A stretch of DNA of 64,000 bases, from positions 1 to 64,000 of the forward strand of contig CAZRAL010000006.1 of NCBI GenBank assembly GCA_964598005.1, given 5' to 3'. The notes below the pieces were generated by a model. The model made no database searches and was not told where the DNA came from. It worked only from the letters and a program-made list of their open reading frames with translations. Of this stretch, positions 35,468 through 44,511 are shown one piece after another; the stretch's first letter is position 1, and every line of letters begins with the position of its first letter. The stretch is from CAZRAL01 sp964598005 (GTDB lineage Bacteria > Pseudomonadota > Gammaproteobacteria > Burkholderiales > Usitatibacteraceae). The position numbers and the translations under genes are program-made.

Positions 35468-35561
35468 ATTGCCCTTATCTATTATTAGAATTGGACTACC
35501 TGATTGCAGATTGATTACAGATCGAGGGTGTGACAGTGACGGGTTTCGGGCATGGCTATAG

Positions 35562-35778
35562 GCACGCGGAACGATTCCCGTGATTCCGGGGCGCAAAAAC
35601 CACCGTGAACCCATTGTTTACGACACCCATACATACGGAGCGAAATGCGGTAGAGCGTTTATTTGGCCGTCTCAAAGAAGTCTAATATCGGCGGATCGCT
35701 ACACATTATGATAAGACCGCCGTTATGTACAAAGCGGCTCTCACATTGGCTGCTATTTTGATCTGGATTAATCTTTAG
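35562..35778 (+). pseudogene. remnant of an IS5-family transposase (C-terminal end)
   Basis: Two frames together spell the C-terminus of an IS5-family DDE transposase. From 35562: ARGTIPVIPGRKNHREPIVYD. From 35638, in another frame: ERNAVERLFGRLKEV, then an in-frame TAA, then YRRIATHYDKTAVMYKAA and LTLAAILIWINL ending at TAG 35776-35778. The second E of ERNAVERLF is the expected catalytic glutamate. One frameshift and one internal stop make it inactive, and the rest of the element is missing or unrecognisable. It marks an old insertion downstream of moeA. Confidence 0.8.
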
Positions 35779-35816
35779 GGACACAGCCTACTTTTTATTG
35801 AAAAAATCTGAATAAG

Positions 35817-36311
35817 CTACTTGATCTTTCGGCCCGTGCTGCCAAAACAACGAATAATAAAATTCTGAGCTTCATTCGTCAGGTTCTCAACAGGCAAGGT
35901 TATGTATTGGCCCGGCCCCAGGAGCAAAAGCCATATATCCTGAAAACGCCAAAGTTCGGAAAATGTCGCCCAGCCGGTTGCAAATGTGCCGGCTTGGCTG
36001 GTCACACGAAATTCGGCATCCGTTAATTCAATCACTGCATGTGGAACTTGCATGCGGCGCAACGTAGCCAATCCTCGTCGGTAATGAAAAAAATAAACAC
36101 TCATTACGAGCAGAGAAAGTACCAGGGAAGCCCCGACGAAAATGCCGGTGATTACCCCTCTTTCGCCAGCAAAAAATGAATAGAGTGCTGCGAGCAGCAG
36201 CAATGCCATCGCGACAAAACTGCCTGGCCCCAAGCCGCGGTATATATAAAGACATGCTGCCTGTTTGACTATGTTTTCGGTAAAACTGATTTCAATTTTG
36301 ATTGATTTCAT
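35817..36311 (-). CDS. YcxB-like membrane protein
   Basis: The 164-residue protein has two adjacent transmembrane segments (about 31-50 and 54-73, SFVAMALLLLAALYSFFAG and ITGIFVGASLVLSLLVMSV). A soluble C-terminal domain follows with the pattern VIELTDAEFRVTSQAGTFATGWATFSELWRFQDIWLLLL. This matches the YcxB-like family, whose function is unknown and whose fold resembles PH-like membrane domains. It is transcribed divergently from putA across 128 bases. Confidence 0.7.
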   Translation of the reverse strand: MKSIKIEISFTENIVKQAACLYIYRGLGPGSFVAMALLLLAALYSFFAGERGVITGIFVGASLVLSLLVMSVYFFHYRRGLATLRRMQVPHAVIELTDAEFRVTSQAGTFATGWATFSELWRFQDIWLLLLGPGQYITLPVENLTNEAQNFIIRCFGSTGRKIK

Positions 36312-36439
36312 CTATTAATCGGGCCTGAGTTTTATAAAAGATGGCAAACTTGCACATTGATCCAGATTAGCCAAATAAATTTGGCATGAGCCAATAACAC
36401 AGTTAGCACTACTATCTTATTCCATTTAATTTTTCATTT

Positions 36440-39400
36440 ATGCCCATCTTCCCCTCATTTTCCCCTTTGCGTCAGACCTTCCTGGCCAATGAATCATGCA
36501 CGCTCGACACGCTGCTTCCTTTGGCGCAACTTTCGCAGGATGCACAGGCGCGCGTCAATGCAAGTGCGCGCCAATTGGTAGAAGCGGTGCGCGGCCGACA
36601 GCAGGAGCATGCCGGCATACAATCTTTTTTGCAGCAATACGACCTTTCTTCACGCGAAGGCGTACTGTTGATGTGCGTAGCCGAAGCGTTATTGCGCATT
36701 CCCGATGCAACGACTGCAGATAAATTGATCAAGGACAAATTTGCCCAAGGCGACTGGAAACGCCATCTGGGGCAAAGCGATTCTTTATTGGTCAATGCCG
36801 GCACTTGGGGAATGATGCTGACCGGCAAACTGGTTTCGGTGGAACCTGCAGATTTTGCCGACATCGGGGGCTGGTTTGGGCGGCTGGCCAATCGCATGGG
36901 TGAGCCTATCGTGCGAGCGGCCTTGCGCCAGGGCATGAAACTGATGGCCGAGCAATTCGTCATGGGTCGCGATATTACAGATGCGCTAAAACGCTCAACT
37001 TCAGGTGAACAGGAACAGTACCGGCACTCTTTCGATATGCTGGGTGAAGCCGCAGTGACAAGGGATGATGCCGAACGTTATTTCAAGGCTTACCAGGATT
37101 CAATCGCTGCCATTTCCAAACACGTGCAACCGGGTCAACACGTCATTGAAGCGCCAGGCATTTCGATCAAGTTATCTGCACTGCATCCTCGTTATGAATG
37201 GGCACAACGTGAACGCGTATTCAAGGAAATGCTTCCCGGATTGCAACAACTGGCCGAGCAGGCACGGGCCTGTGGCATTGGCCTCACGCTGGATGCGGAA
37301 GAAACCGAGCGCCTGGAGCTTTCTCTGGAACTCTTTGCCCATGTTTTTCAATCCGACGCCATGAAAAACTGGGAAGGATTCGGCCTTGCCGTACAGGCTT
37401 ACCAAAAACGCGCCCTGCCCGTCATTGAGTGGCTGCAGCAATTGGCTGAAGAACAGGGGCGCCACATCATGGTGCGATTGGTAAAAGGCGCGTACTGGGA
37501 TACGGAAATCAAACGTGCACAAATGCAGGGCCTATCAGGCTACCCGGTATTTACACACAAGGCCAATACCGATGTGTCTTACTTGGCCTGCGCTGCCAGA
37601 CTGCTATCGCACCCCCAGCATTTTTACTGCCAGTTTGCAACGCACAATGCGCATACGGTGGCCACCATTCTTGAGCGCGCCGGGAAAGCTAGCGCTTTCG
37701 AATTCCAGCGTTTGCATGGCATGGGCATGGAACTCTATGCTGAAGTACTGGCCGCCCATGGCGCGGCGTGCCGCGTCTATGCGCCGGTAGGCAGCCATGA
37801 AGATTTGTTGCCTTATCTGGTGCGACGCTTGCTGGAAAATGGCGCGAATTCTTCTTTTGTAAATCGCATCGCTGATCCTGCCATATCGATCGAACAGGTG
37901 ATTGCCGATCCGGTTTCTATTTGCATTTCAAACAACGAAAAGAGCAATCCGCGCATTCCGCTTCCAGCAGCTTTGTTTGGCATGGAAAGACGCAATTCCG
38001 CGGGGTTCAGCTTCGCCGACGTTCATGCCACTGAAACCTTATTCGCCGAAATGGCAGCCCCACTCGCCCGCACCGATTGGCATGCGCAAGCCATCGTAAA
38101 CGCGCGCCGCTATCCGGGGCAAGCGACCGACTGCGTCAATCCTGCTCACAAATTACGTATTGGCTCGGTGGAAGAGGTAAGCAACGACGTCATCGAACAA
38201 GCACTGGATACGGGTTCGCAGTGGAAAGGCGTTGATGCAAGCGAACGCGCAGCCATTCTGGATCGCGCAGCAGATTTGCTGGAAGCGCGGCGGGGATTGT
38301 TCATGGCGTTGCTGGTACGCGAAGGCGGCAAAACTCTGCCCGATGCGTTGGGAGAACTACGCGAGGCGGTAGATTTTTGCCGTTACTACGCGCAGCAAGT
38401 ACGCCAGCATTTTGTCGACCCCCAACTCCTGCCCGGCCCAACTGGCGAAAGCAACCACTTAAATTTGCACGGCCGTGGACTTTTTGTTTGTATTTCTCCA
38501 TGGAATTTTCCACTGGCCATTTTTCTGGGCCAGATTACCGCTGCATTCGCGGCCGGCAATGCCGTTCTGGCCAAACCTGCAGAACAAACGCCTCTCATCG
38601 CCAGCGAAGCCGTTCAATTGCTACTGGAAGCCGGCATGCCCGCCGCGGCTATCAGCTTGCTTCCGGGGCGCGGCGAAACCGTCGGCGCGCGTCTGGTGGC
38701 TGATCCCCGCATTGCCGGAGTTGCCTTTACTGGGGGCACAGATACCGCGCAGATCATCAATCGCCAACTCGCTGCACGTAACGGCGCATTGATTCCGTTT
38801 ATCGCTGAAACCGGAGGATTAAATGCGCTGATCGCTGATTCCTCTGCCTTGCCTGAACAAGTGATTGCCGACGTTTTGACTTCTGCCTTCAACAGCGCCG
38901 GGCAACGCTGCTCCGCGTTACGTATTCTTTGCGTGCAAAAAGATATTTATCCACGCATTGCCAAACTGCTCAATGGTGCCATGAATGAGCTGCACATCGG
39001 CGACCCTGCCAATCTCGACACCGATATCGGACCCGTAATCGACCAGCAAGCCATCGACATGCTGAAAGCACACCGCGATAATATGGCCACCAGCTACCGC
39101 CTGATTGGGCAGGCTGCGTTGCCGCGTAATATTCCACCAGGGTATTTTTTTGCCCCCTGCGCCTTTGAAATCCCGCGCTTTGACGCCATCTCGCGTGAAG
39201 TATTTGGCCCCATTTTGCATGTGCTGCCGTTTGAAGGCGATAAACTCCTGGAAATGGTCGATGCTATCAATACCAGCGGTTATGGCTTGACGCTGGGCAT
39301 ACATAGCCGCATTGAAGAAACCGTACAGGCGATTCGCGCGCGGGCACGGGTAGGCAATATTTATGTCAACCGCAATCAAATCGGCGCAGTAGTGGGTGTA

Positions 39401-39547
39401 CAACCGTTTGGCGGTGAAGGCCTATCTGGAACCGGCCCCAAAGCAGGAGGCCCGCATTACCTGTTCCGCTTTGCCAATGAGCGAACGTTCACCGTGAATA
39501 CAGCAGCTGCAGGCGGAAATGCCAGCCTTATTGCCAGTTCAGAATAA
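36440..39547 (+). CDS. putA: bifunctional proline dehydrogenase / L-glutamate gamma-semialdehyde dehydrogenase
   Basis: PutA oxidises proline to glutamate in two steps with FAD and NAD. The proline dehydrogenase barrel (about 170-460) shows IKLSALHPRYEWAQRERV, LVKGAYWDTEIKRAQ and FATHNAHTVA. The aldehyde dehydrogenase half (about 520-1000) shows ISPWNFPLAIFLGQITAA, FTGGTDTAQ, ETGGLNA, and the catalytic cysteine in FNSAGQRCSALR (about 823). At 1035 residues it lacks the N-terminal ribbon-helix-helix DNA-binding domain of E. coli PutA, so it should not regulate its own gene. The C-terminus (GVQPFGGEGLSGTGPKAGGPHYL) is intact. Confidence 0.96.
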   Translation: MPIFPSFSPLRQTFLANESCTLDTLLPLAQLSQDAQARVNASARQLVEAVRGRQQEHAGIQSFLQQYDLSSREGVLLMCVAEALLRIPDATTADKLIKDKFAQGDWKRHLGQSDSLLVNAGTWGMMLTGKLVSVEPADFADIGGWFGRLANRMGEPIVRAALRQGMKLMAEQFVMGRDITDALKRSTSGEQEQYRHSFDMLGEAAVTRDDAERYFKAYQDSIAAISKHVQPGQHVIEAPGISIKLSALHPRYEWAQRERVFKEMLPGLQQLAEQARACGIGLTLDAEETERLELSLELFAHVFQSDAMKNWEGFGLAVQAYQKRALPVIEWLQQLAEEQGRHIMVRLVKGAYWDTEIKRAQMQGLSGYPVFTHKANTDVSYLACAARLLSHPQHFYCQFATHNAHTVATILERAGKASAFEFQRLHGMGMELYAEVLAAHGAACRVYAPVGSHEDLLPYLVRRLLENGANSSFVNRIADPAISIEQVIADPVSICISNNEKSNPRIPLPAALFGMERRNSAGFSFADVHATETLFAEMAAPLARTDWHAQAIVNARRYPGQATDCVNPAHKLRIGSVEEVSNDVIEQALDTGSQWKGVDASERAAILDRAADLLEARRGLFMALLVREGGKTLPDALGELREAVDFCRYYAQQVRQHFVDPQLLPGPTGESNHLNLHGRGLFVCISPWNFPLAIFLGQITAAFAAGNAVLAKPAEQTPLIASEAVQLLLEAGMPAAAISLLPGRGETVGARLVADPRIAGVAFTGGTDTAQIINRQLAARNGALIPFIAETGGLNALIADSSALPEQVIADVLTSAFNSAGQRCSALRILCVQKDIYPRIAKLLNGAMNELHIGDPANLDTDIGPVIDQQAIDMLKAHRDNMATSYRLIGQAALPRNIPPGYFFAPCAFEIPRFDAISREVFGPILHVLPFEGDKLLEMVDAINTSGYGLTLGIHSRIEETVQAIRARARVGNIYVNRNQIGAVVGVQPFGGEGLSGTGPKAGGPHYLFRFANERTFTVNTAAAGGNASLIASSE

Positions 39548-39707
39548 ACATGCCCTCACCTAAAGGCGAGGGATGTGCAGATACCCGATGGGGGACATTA
39601 GAGGTTGGCTTTATGGGCTTAAGTCAGGCTGACCCTCGTGTTAAACTTAAAAAACAGTTTTCCAGAGGAGATGGGACGGTCGACTCAGGCTGATTCCACA
39701 TATAAAA

Positions 39708-41981
39708 ATGCTAACTGATATCGAACAAGCCGCGCTCGAATACCACCGCAAGCCAACACCCGGCAAAATAGAAGTCACTCCTACCAAACCCCTGGCTACC
39801 CAGCGCGACCTGGCTTTGGCTTATTCGCCCGGCGTCGCAGCGGCCTGCCAGGAAATCGTCCGCGACCCGACAGAGGTACGACATCTCACCTCGCGCGGCA
39901 ATCTGGTTGCAGTGGTCACCAATGGCACGGCGGTACTGGGGCTGGGAAATATTGGCCCGCTCGCTGCCAAACCGGTGATGGAAGGCAAAGGTGTTCTGTT
40001 TAAAAAATTTGCTGGGATTGATGTATTCGATATCGAAATAAACGAGCGCGATCCTGACAAATTGGTGGATATCATCGCCGCGCTTGAGCCGACTTTTGGT
40101 GGCATTAACCTGGAAGACATCAAAGCGCCAGAATGCTTTTATGTCGAGCGCAAGCTGCGTGAACGCATGAAAATTCCGGTTTTTCACGATGATCAGCATG
40201 GCACTGCCATCATTGTGGGTGCAGCCATGATCAATGCACTGCAAGTAGTTGGCAAACCCATCGATAGCGTAAAACTGGTGGCCTCTGGCGCTGGCGCAGC
40301 TGCCCTCGCCTGCCTGGATATGCTGGTGGCATTAGGGGTAAAAATGTCGAATATCACCGTCACCGATATTGCTGGCGTGGTCTATCAGGGTCGCAAGGAA
40401 GAAATGGATGCCAACAAGGCCCGTTATGCAAAGGAAACGCCAGCACGAACTTTGGGTGAAGTCATCGACAATGCCGATATATTCCTTGGCTTATCAGCAG
40501 CAGGAGTATTGAAACAGGAGATGGTCAAGCGTATGGCGGCTCGCCCCATCATCATGGCACTGGCCAATCCCACGCCGGAAATTTTGCCGGAACAGATACG
40601 CGAAGTGCGCGACGATGCCATTATCGCCACAGGCCGCTCGGATTATCCCAATCAGGTTAACAACGCCCTTTGTTTTCCTTTTATTTTTCGCGGTGCGCTG
40701 GATGTCGGTGCTACAACCATTAACGAAGCCATGAAGCTGGCCGCTGTTAATGCCATCGCCGAACTCGCTCAAGCCGAACAATCGGACATTGTGGCTCTTG
40801 CATACAGCGAGCCAATCAGCAGTTTTGGTGCGGAATACCTGATTCCGCGCCCGTTTGATCCGCGTTTGATCGTAAAAATCGCACCAGCGGTAGCCAAAGC
40901 CGCCATGGATAGCGGTGTCGCCACCAGTCCCATTACCGACTGGGTGGCTTATGCTGACCGCTTAAACGAGTTCGTCTACTCCTCCGGGCTCATCATGAAA
41001 CCAGTTTTCTCCAAGGCCAAAGCAGACCCCAAACGCGTGGCCTATGCCGAAGGCGAGGATGAGCGCATTCTGCGTGCCGTTCAAGTCATCATCGATGAAA
41101 AACTGGCCAAGCCGATTTTGGTAGGCCGCCCAGTCATCATCGAAAAACGTATCGAGAAATTCGGCTTGCGCCTGCAACCGGGCAAGGATTTTGAAATCAT
41201 TAACCCGGAATGGGACTCGCGTTATCGCGATTACTGGAGTACTTATTACCGGCTTACAGAACGCCGCGGCGTCTCACAGACTTACGCCAAAATCGAGATG
41301 CGCCGTCGTCAAACCCTGATTAGCGCCATGATGATTTGTAAGGGCGATGCCGATGCCATGATTTGCGGCACATTTGGCACCCACTCACTGCATCTGCATT
41401 ACATCGATCAGGTTATCGGCCGCCGCAGTGGCGTCAACAACTACTATGCAATGAATGTGCTGATTCTGCCCAAGCGAACCGTATTCATTTGTGATACCTA
41501 TGTCAATCATGATCCGACCCCCGAACAAATTGCCGAGATGACTTTGCTGGCCGCAGAGGAAATTCGCCGCTTTGGCCTGACACCAAAAGCAGCTTTATTG
41601 TCGCACTCCAGTTTTGGCACCAGCGACGCACCTTCTGCTATGAAAATGCGCGATGCCCTGACGCTGATCAACCAGCGCGCGCCTGAGCTTGAGATAGATG
41701 GTGAAATGCATGGCGATGCGGCACTTTCACAGGAAGTGCGAGAGGTGGCTTTTCCCAATTCGCGTGTGAAAGGCGATTGCAACCTGCTCATCATGCCAAC
41801 TCTGGATGCGGCGAATATATCGTTCAACCTACTCAAGACAGCGGCAGGAGGTGGCATTACCATTGGCCCGATTCTGCTGGGGGCTGCCAAGCCTGCGCAT
41901 ATTTTGACCCCCACCGCCACCGTGCGCCGCATCATCAACATGACCGCTTTGGCGGCAGTTGATGCGCAAGCGTTACGCTGA
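39708..41981 (+). CDS. maeB: NADP-dependent malic enzyme with phosphotransacetylase-like domain
   Basis: MaeB decarboxylates malate to pyruvate and supplies NADPH. The malic enzyme half (about 1-430) has AYSPGVAAACQEI, NGTAVLGLGNIGPLAAKPVMEGK, PVFHDDQHGTAI and the NAD(P) motif ASGAGAAALACLDML. The C-terminal half (about 430-757) resembles phosphate acetyltransferase (KRVAYAEGEDERILRA, LIMPTLDAANISFNLLK) and is regulatory in the E. coli homologue. At 757 residues it is standard. Its stop codon overlaps the end of a repeat unit and the start of ldcA. The 160-base gap upstream has only a weak palindrome (CCCTCACC/GGCGAGGG) just after putA. Confidence 0.96.
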   Translation: MLTDIEQAALEYHRKPTPGKIEVTPTKPLATQRDLALAYSPGVAAACQEIVRDPTEVRHLTSRGNLVAVVTNGTAVLGLGNIGPLAAKPVMEGKGVLFKKFAGIDVFDIEINERDPDKLVDIIAALEPTFGGINLEDIKAPECFYVERKLRERMKIPVFHDDQHGTAIIVGAAMINALQVVGKPIDSVKLVASGAGAAALACLDMLVALGVKMSNITVTDIAGVVYQGRKEEMDANKARYAKETPARTLGEVIDNADIFLGLSAAGVLKQEMVKRMAARPIIMALANPTPEILPEQIREVRDDAIIATGRSDYPNQVNNALCFPFIFRGALDVGATTINEAMKLAAVNAIAELAQAEQSDIVALAYSEPISSFGAEYLIPRPFDPRLIVKIAPAVAKAAMDSGVATSPITDWVAYADRLNEFVYSSGLIMKPVFSKAKADPKRVAYAEGEDERILRAVQVIIDEKLAKPILVGRPVIIEKRIEKFGLRLQPGKDFEIINPEWDSRYRDYWSTYYRLTERRGVSQTYAKIEMRRRQTLISAMMICKGDADAMICGTFGTHSLHLHYIDQVIGRRSGVNNYYAMNVLILPKRTVFICDTYVNHDPTPEQIAEMTLLAAEEIRRFGLTPKAALLSHSSFGTSDAPSAMKMRDALTLINQRAPELEIDGEMHGDAALSQEVREVAFPNSRVKGDCNLLIMPTLDAANISFNLLKTAAGGGITIGPILLGAAKPAHILTPTATVRRIINMTALAAVDAQALR

Positions 41982-42942
41982 GGAACCTCTGATTAAGTCC
42001 ACTCCAATACGCCCGCGCCCGCTCCCGCTACAAGCGACAATTGGCGTTTATGCTCCTTCCGGGGTCGTCAATATGCCTCGCCTTACAGCTGGCATCGCCG
42101 CCCTGGAAAAACAGGGGCACCACGTGATCTGTACACCTGATATTGCCAATCAATGGCGTTATTTCGCTGGTACTGACAACGAGCGCTTGGCAGGCTTCAA
42201 TACCCTGCTAGCCAATAAATCCGTTGACATGATGATGATCGCCCGTGGCGGCTACGGCTGGTCGCGGCTGTTGCATCGCATTGATTGGCAAAGTGTGCGT
42301 GACTCGGGGAAAATTTTTGTCGGATTCAGCGACTTTACTGCCTTCAATCTTGCCGCGCTGGCCAAAGCAAACCTGCTCACCTTTGCAGGGCCGGGCGTCG
42401 CCACTGACTTTGGCGATACCGATAACAAACCCGAAGTACAAGCTGATCACCAATTTATGCAAGCACATTTTTGGCCCGTCGTGCGTGGAGAGCCGATAAC
42501 CGCCGGATTTTTTGCAGATGTGCAACATAACGCTGCCAATGCCATCGAAGGATTGCTTTGGGGCAGCAACCTCTCCCTGCTCACACACCTTGTTGGCACA
42601 CCCTACATGCCGGACATCGAAGGCGGGATTTTGTTTATCGAGGAAATTGCCGAACAACCCTATGCCATCGAGCGCATGTTCATGCAGCTATTCCACGCGG
42701 GCATTCTGCAAAAACAAAAGGCACTCATCCTAGCCAACTTTACCGACTGCAACCCAGAACCAGGACGTTTTCCCTATTCAATGGAACATGTCATCGAAAC
42801 GCTGCAAGAAAAATTACCATACCCGGTGCTGACTGGCTTGCCGTTTGGCCACGTCGCGCGCAAACTCACCCTTCCTTTTGGCGCGCTTGCACGGGTCACA
42901 ATGGATTCTGCAGGTTATAGCCTGACGTTGAATATCCATTGA
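41962..42942 (+). CDS. ldcA: muramoyltetrapeptide (LD-) carboxypeptidase
   Basis: LdcA removes the terminal D-alanine from cytosolic murein tetrapeptides during wall recycling (peptidase family S66). Motifs are IGVYAPSGVVNMPRL, MMIARGGYGWSRLLHRIDW, FVGFSDFTAFNLAAL, LLWGSNLSLLTHLVGTPYMP, FIEEIAEQPYAIERM and GLPFGHVARKLTLPFGA. The first family-conserved residues begin about 28 codons in, and the only upstream starts are ATG 41962 and TTG 41959, inside the end of maeB. Residues about 7-12 (AEEPLI) come from a copy of the dispersed repeat terminus AGGAACCTCTGATTAAG, so the N-terminus has been rebuilt from repeat DNA. The original start was probably lost. There is no clear ribosome-binding site. 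Confidence 0.88.
   Translation: MRKRYAEEPLIKSTPIRPRPLPLQATIGVYAPSGVVNMPRLTAGIAALEKQGHHVICTPDIANQWRYFAGTDNERLAGFNTLLANKSVDMMMIARGGYGWSRLLHRIDWQSVRDSGKIFVGFSDFTAFNLAALAKANLLTFAGPGVATDFGDTDNKPEVQADHQFMQAHFWPVVRGEPITAGFFADVQHNAANAIEGLLWGSNLSLLTHLVGTPYMPDIEGGILFIEEIAEQPYAIERMFMQLFHAGILQKQKALILANFTDCNPEPGRFPYSMEHVIETLQEKLPYPVLTGLPFGHVARKLTLPFGALARVTMDSAGYSLTLNIH
41981..41997 (+). repeat. solo end of the AGGAACCTCTGATTAAG repeat family
   Basis: AGGAACCTCTGATTAAG is identical over 17 bases to the terminus of the element at 3600 and 16 of 17 to that at 30072. Similarity stops soon after, and the opposite end is not found nearby. Its first base is the last base of the maeB stop codon, and it lies within the ldcA reading frame. 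This looks like a scar left by excision or deletion of an element. Confidence 0.75.
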
Positions 42943-42977
42943 CCCCAGATGTTTTTTCAAAACCACGAAATGAAAAA

Positions 42978-43604
42978 ATGAGCAAGGCATTTACCAAAGA
43001 TCAGGATGCAGAAACCGAAGATGAAAGCGAAGCGCTTGCCTCCCCCCTGCCATCTGGCCAGAAAAATTACATCACACCGGGTGGATGTCAGCGATTAAAG
43101 GATGAACTGCTGCATCTTTTAAATCACGAACGGCCCGAAATCACTGCCATCGTATCCTGGGCCGCAGCAAATGGAGATCGCAGCGAAAATGGCGACTATC
43201 TCTATGGCAAAAAACGTTTGCGTGAGATTGATCGCCGTATCCGCTTTTTGACCAAGCGGCTCGATAGTGCCGAAATTGTCGATCCTGCTACTCCGCGCGA
43301 TGCAGCGCACGCTGAACAGATTTTCTTTGGCGCCACCGTCACCTATGCCCGGGAAAATGGGGAAGAGCACACCGTCACCATCGTGGGCGTGGACGAAATC
43401 GATTTGAAGCGCAACTACATTAGCTGGGTATGCCCGCTGGCGCGCGCGCTAATGAAGGCGCGCAAGGGCGATACCGTAACATTGCACGCACCCGGGGGCG
43501 TGGAGGAACTTGATATACTTCAAGTACGTTATCAGCCTGTTTCCTGCATTCCTTTCTCTCCGCTAAATGATAACCCTGCCCGATTTTCGAAGACTAAAAA
43601 TTAA
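42978..43604 (+). CDS. greB: transcript cleavage factor GreB
   Basis: GreB rescues backtracked RNA polymerase by inducing cleavage of the nascent RNA. The N-terminal coiled coil carries the GreB signature SENGDYLYGKKRLREIDRRIRFL, and the C-terminal globular domain is intact (IVGVDEIDLKRNYISWVCPLARALMKARKGDTV). ATG 42978 gives MSKAFTKD, the usual betaproteobacterial start, with an acidic N-terminal stretch of about 30 residues. A longer frame from a TTG overlapping ldcA is less likely. The protein is 208 residues. It is 35 bases after ldcA on the same strand. Confidence 0.94.
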   Translation: MSKAFTKDQDAETEDESEALASPLPSGQKNYITPGGCQRLKDELLHLLNHERPEITAIVSWAAANGDRSENGDYLYGKKRLREIDRRIRFLTKRLDSAEIVDPATPRDAAHAEQIFFGATVTYARENGEEHTVTIVGVDEIDLKRNYISWVCPLARALMKARKGDTVTLHAPGGVEELDILQVRYQPVSCIPFSPLNDNPARFSKTKN

Positions 43605-43651
43605 CCCCCTTCACCCCCTACATTAACCCACCATCCCAAAGAGGTATTGAC

Positions 43652-44242
43652 ATGTTTTCGCAAATTTCTTTGCCCTATAGTCGTGACGCACTCGCTCCCC
43701 ATCTTTCTCCCGAAACCATTGATTATCACTATGGCAAACACCATGCAACCTATGTGACCAACCTTAATAATCTGGTAAAGGGCACGGAGTTTGAATCCTT
43801 GTCATTGACTGACGTGGTCAAAAAAGCTCCGGCAGGCCCCATTTTCAATAATGCGGCGCAGATCTGGAATCATGACTTTTATTTTCTTGGCCTTAAACCG
43901 GTTTCGGCTGGCGGAGGCGGCAAACCCGGTGGAGCACTGGCCGCTGCGATAGACAAGCAATGGGGAAGTTTCGAGGAATTCCAGAAACAATTCGACGCCA
44001 AAGCGGCAGGCACATTTGGCTCAGGCTGGGCCTGGCTGGTTAAAAAAGCCGATGGCACCCTGTCGATTGAAAGCACCAGCAATGCAGCCACCCCGCTCAC
44101 GCAAAACATGACCCCCTTGCTCACCTGCGATGTATGGGAGCATGCGTATTACATCGATTATCGCAACAGCCGCCCGAATTACCTCAAGGGATTCTGGAGC
44201 ATCGTCAACTGGGATTTTGTTGCCGCAAATTTTGCTGGGTAA
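43652..44242 (+). CDS. sodB: iron superoxide dismutase
   Basis: This Fe/Mn-family superoxide dismutase converts superoxide to peroxide and oxygen. The metal ligands are in place: His in YHYGKHHATYVTNLN, His in NNAAQIWNHDFYF, and Asp and His in DVWEHAYYIDYRNSRPNYL. The motifs AAQIWNH and AGTFGSGWAWLV favour iron. There is no signal peptide, so it is cytoplasmic. At 196 residues it is full length. An AGAGGT ribosome-binding site precedes the ATG. A dispersed repeat follows immediately. Confidence 0.96.
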   Translation: MFSQISLPYSRDALAPHLSPETIDYHYGKHHATYVTNLNNLVKGTEFESLSLTDVVKKAPAGPIFNNAAQIWNHDFYFLGLKPVSAGGGGKPGGALAAAIDKQWGSFEEFQKQFDAKAAGTFGSGWAWLVKKADGTLSIESTSNAATPLTQNMTPLLTCDVWEHAYYIDYRNSRPNYLKGFWSIVNWDFVAANFAG

Positions 44243-44243
44243 C

Positions 44244-44412
44244 TGGGATGTTACGCGCCGACAGGAATACACCACGCTTGATTCCGTTTTTATCGCTGTC
44301 GTCCAATGCACCATCAGCAGCATGATATGCCTAAGGTTCATCCGCGTCCTGCCCCCGCGTAGGCGGGGGCAAATACTGAATGCTCGACAGATTGGCCCAA
44401 TGGGATAGATCG
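44244..44412 (-). repeat. dispersed repeat, family of about 190 bp (copy 2, inverted)
   Basis: Read on the minus strand, the segment has a GCCCCCGCCTACGCGGGGGC hairpin followed by GATGAACCTTAGGCATATC. It ends with a GTGTATTCCTGTCGGCGCGTAACATC-like tail. The same blocks in the same order occur at 51561-51757 and 55191-55383. It fills most of the 269-base gap between sodB and the next gene. No ORF is visible. Confidence 0.7.
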
Positions 44413-44511
44413 ATTTTGATTGCAACAGACTGCACAAGCCTTTACTCCCCCTAAATTAAGGAATCTGGCTGTCTGAGCTCCTCAGCAGCAACCCCTGTAG
44501 AAAGAATATTC

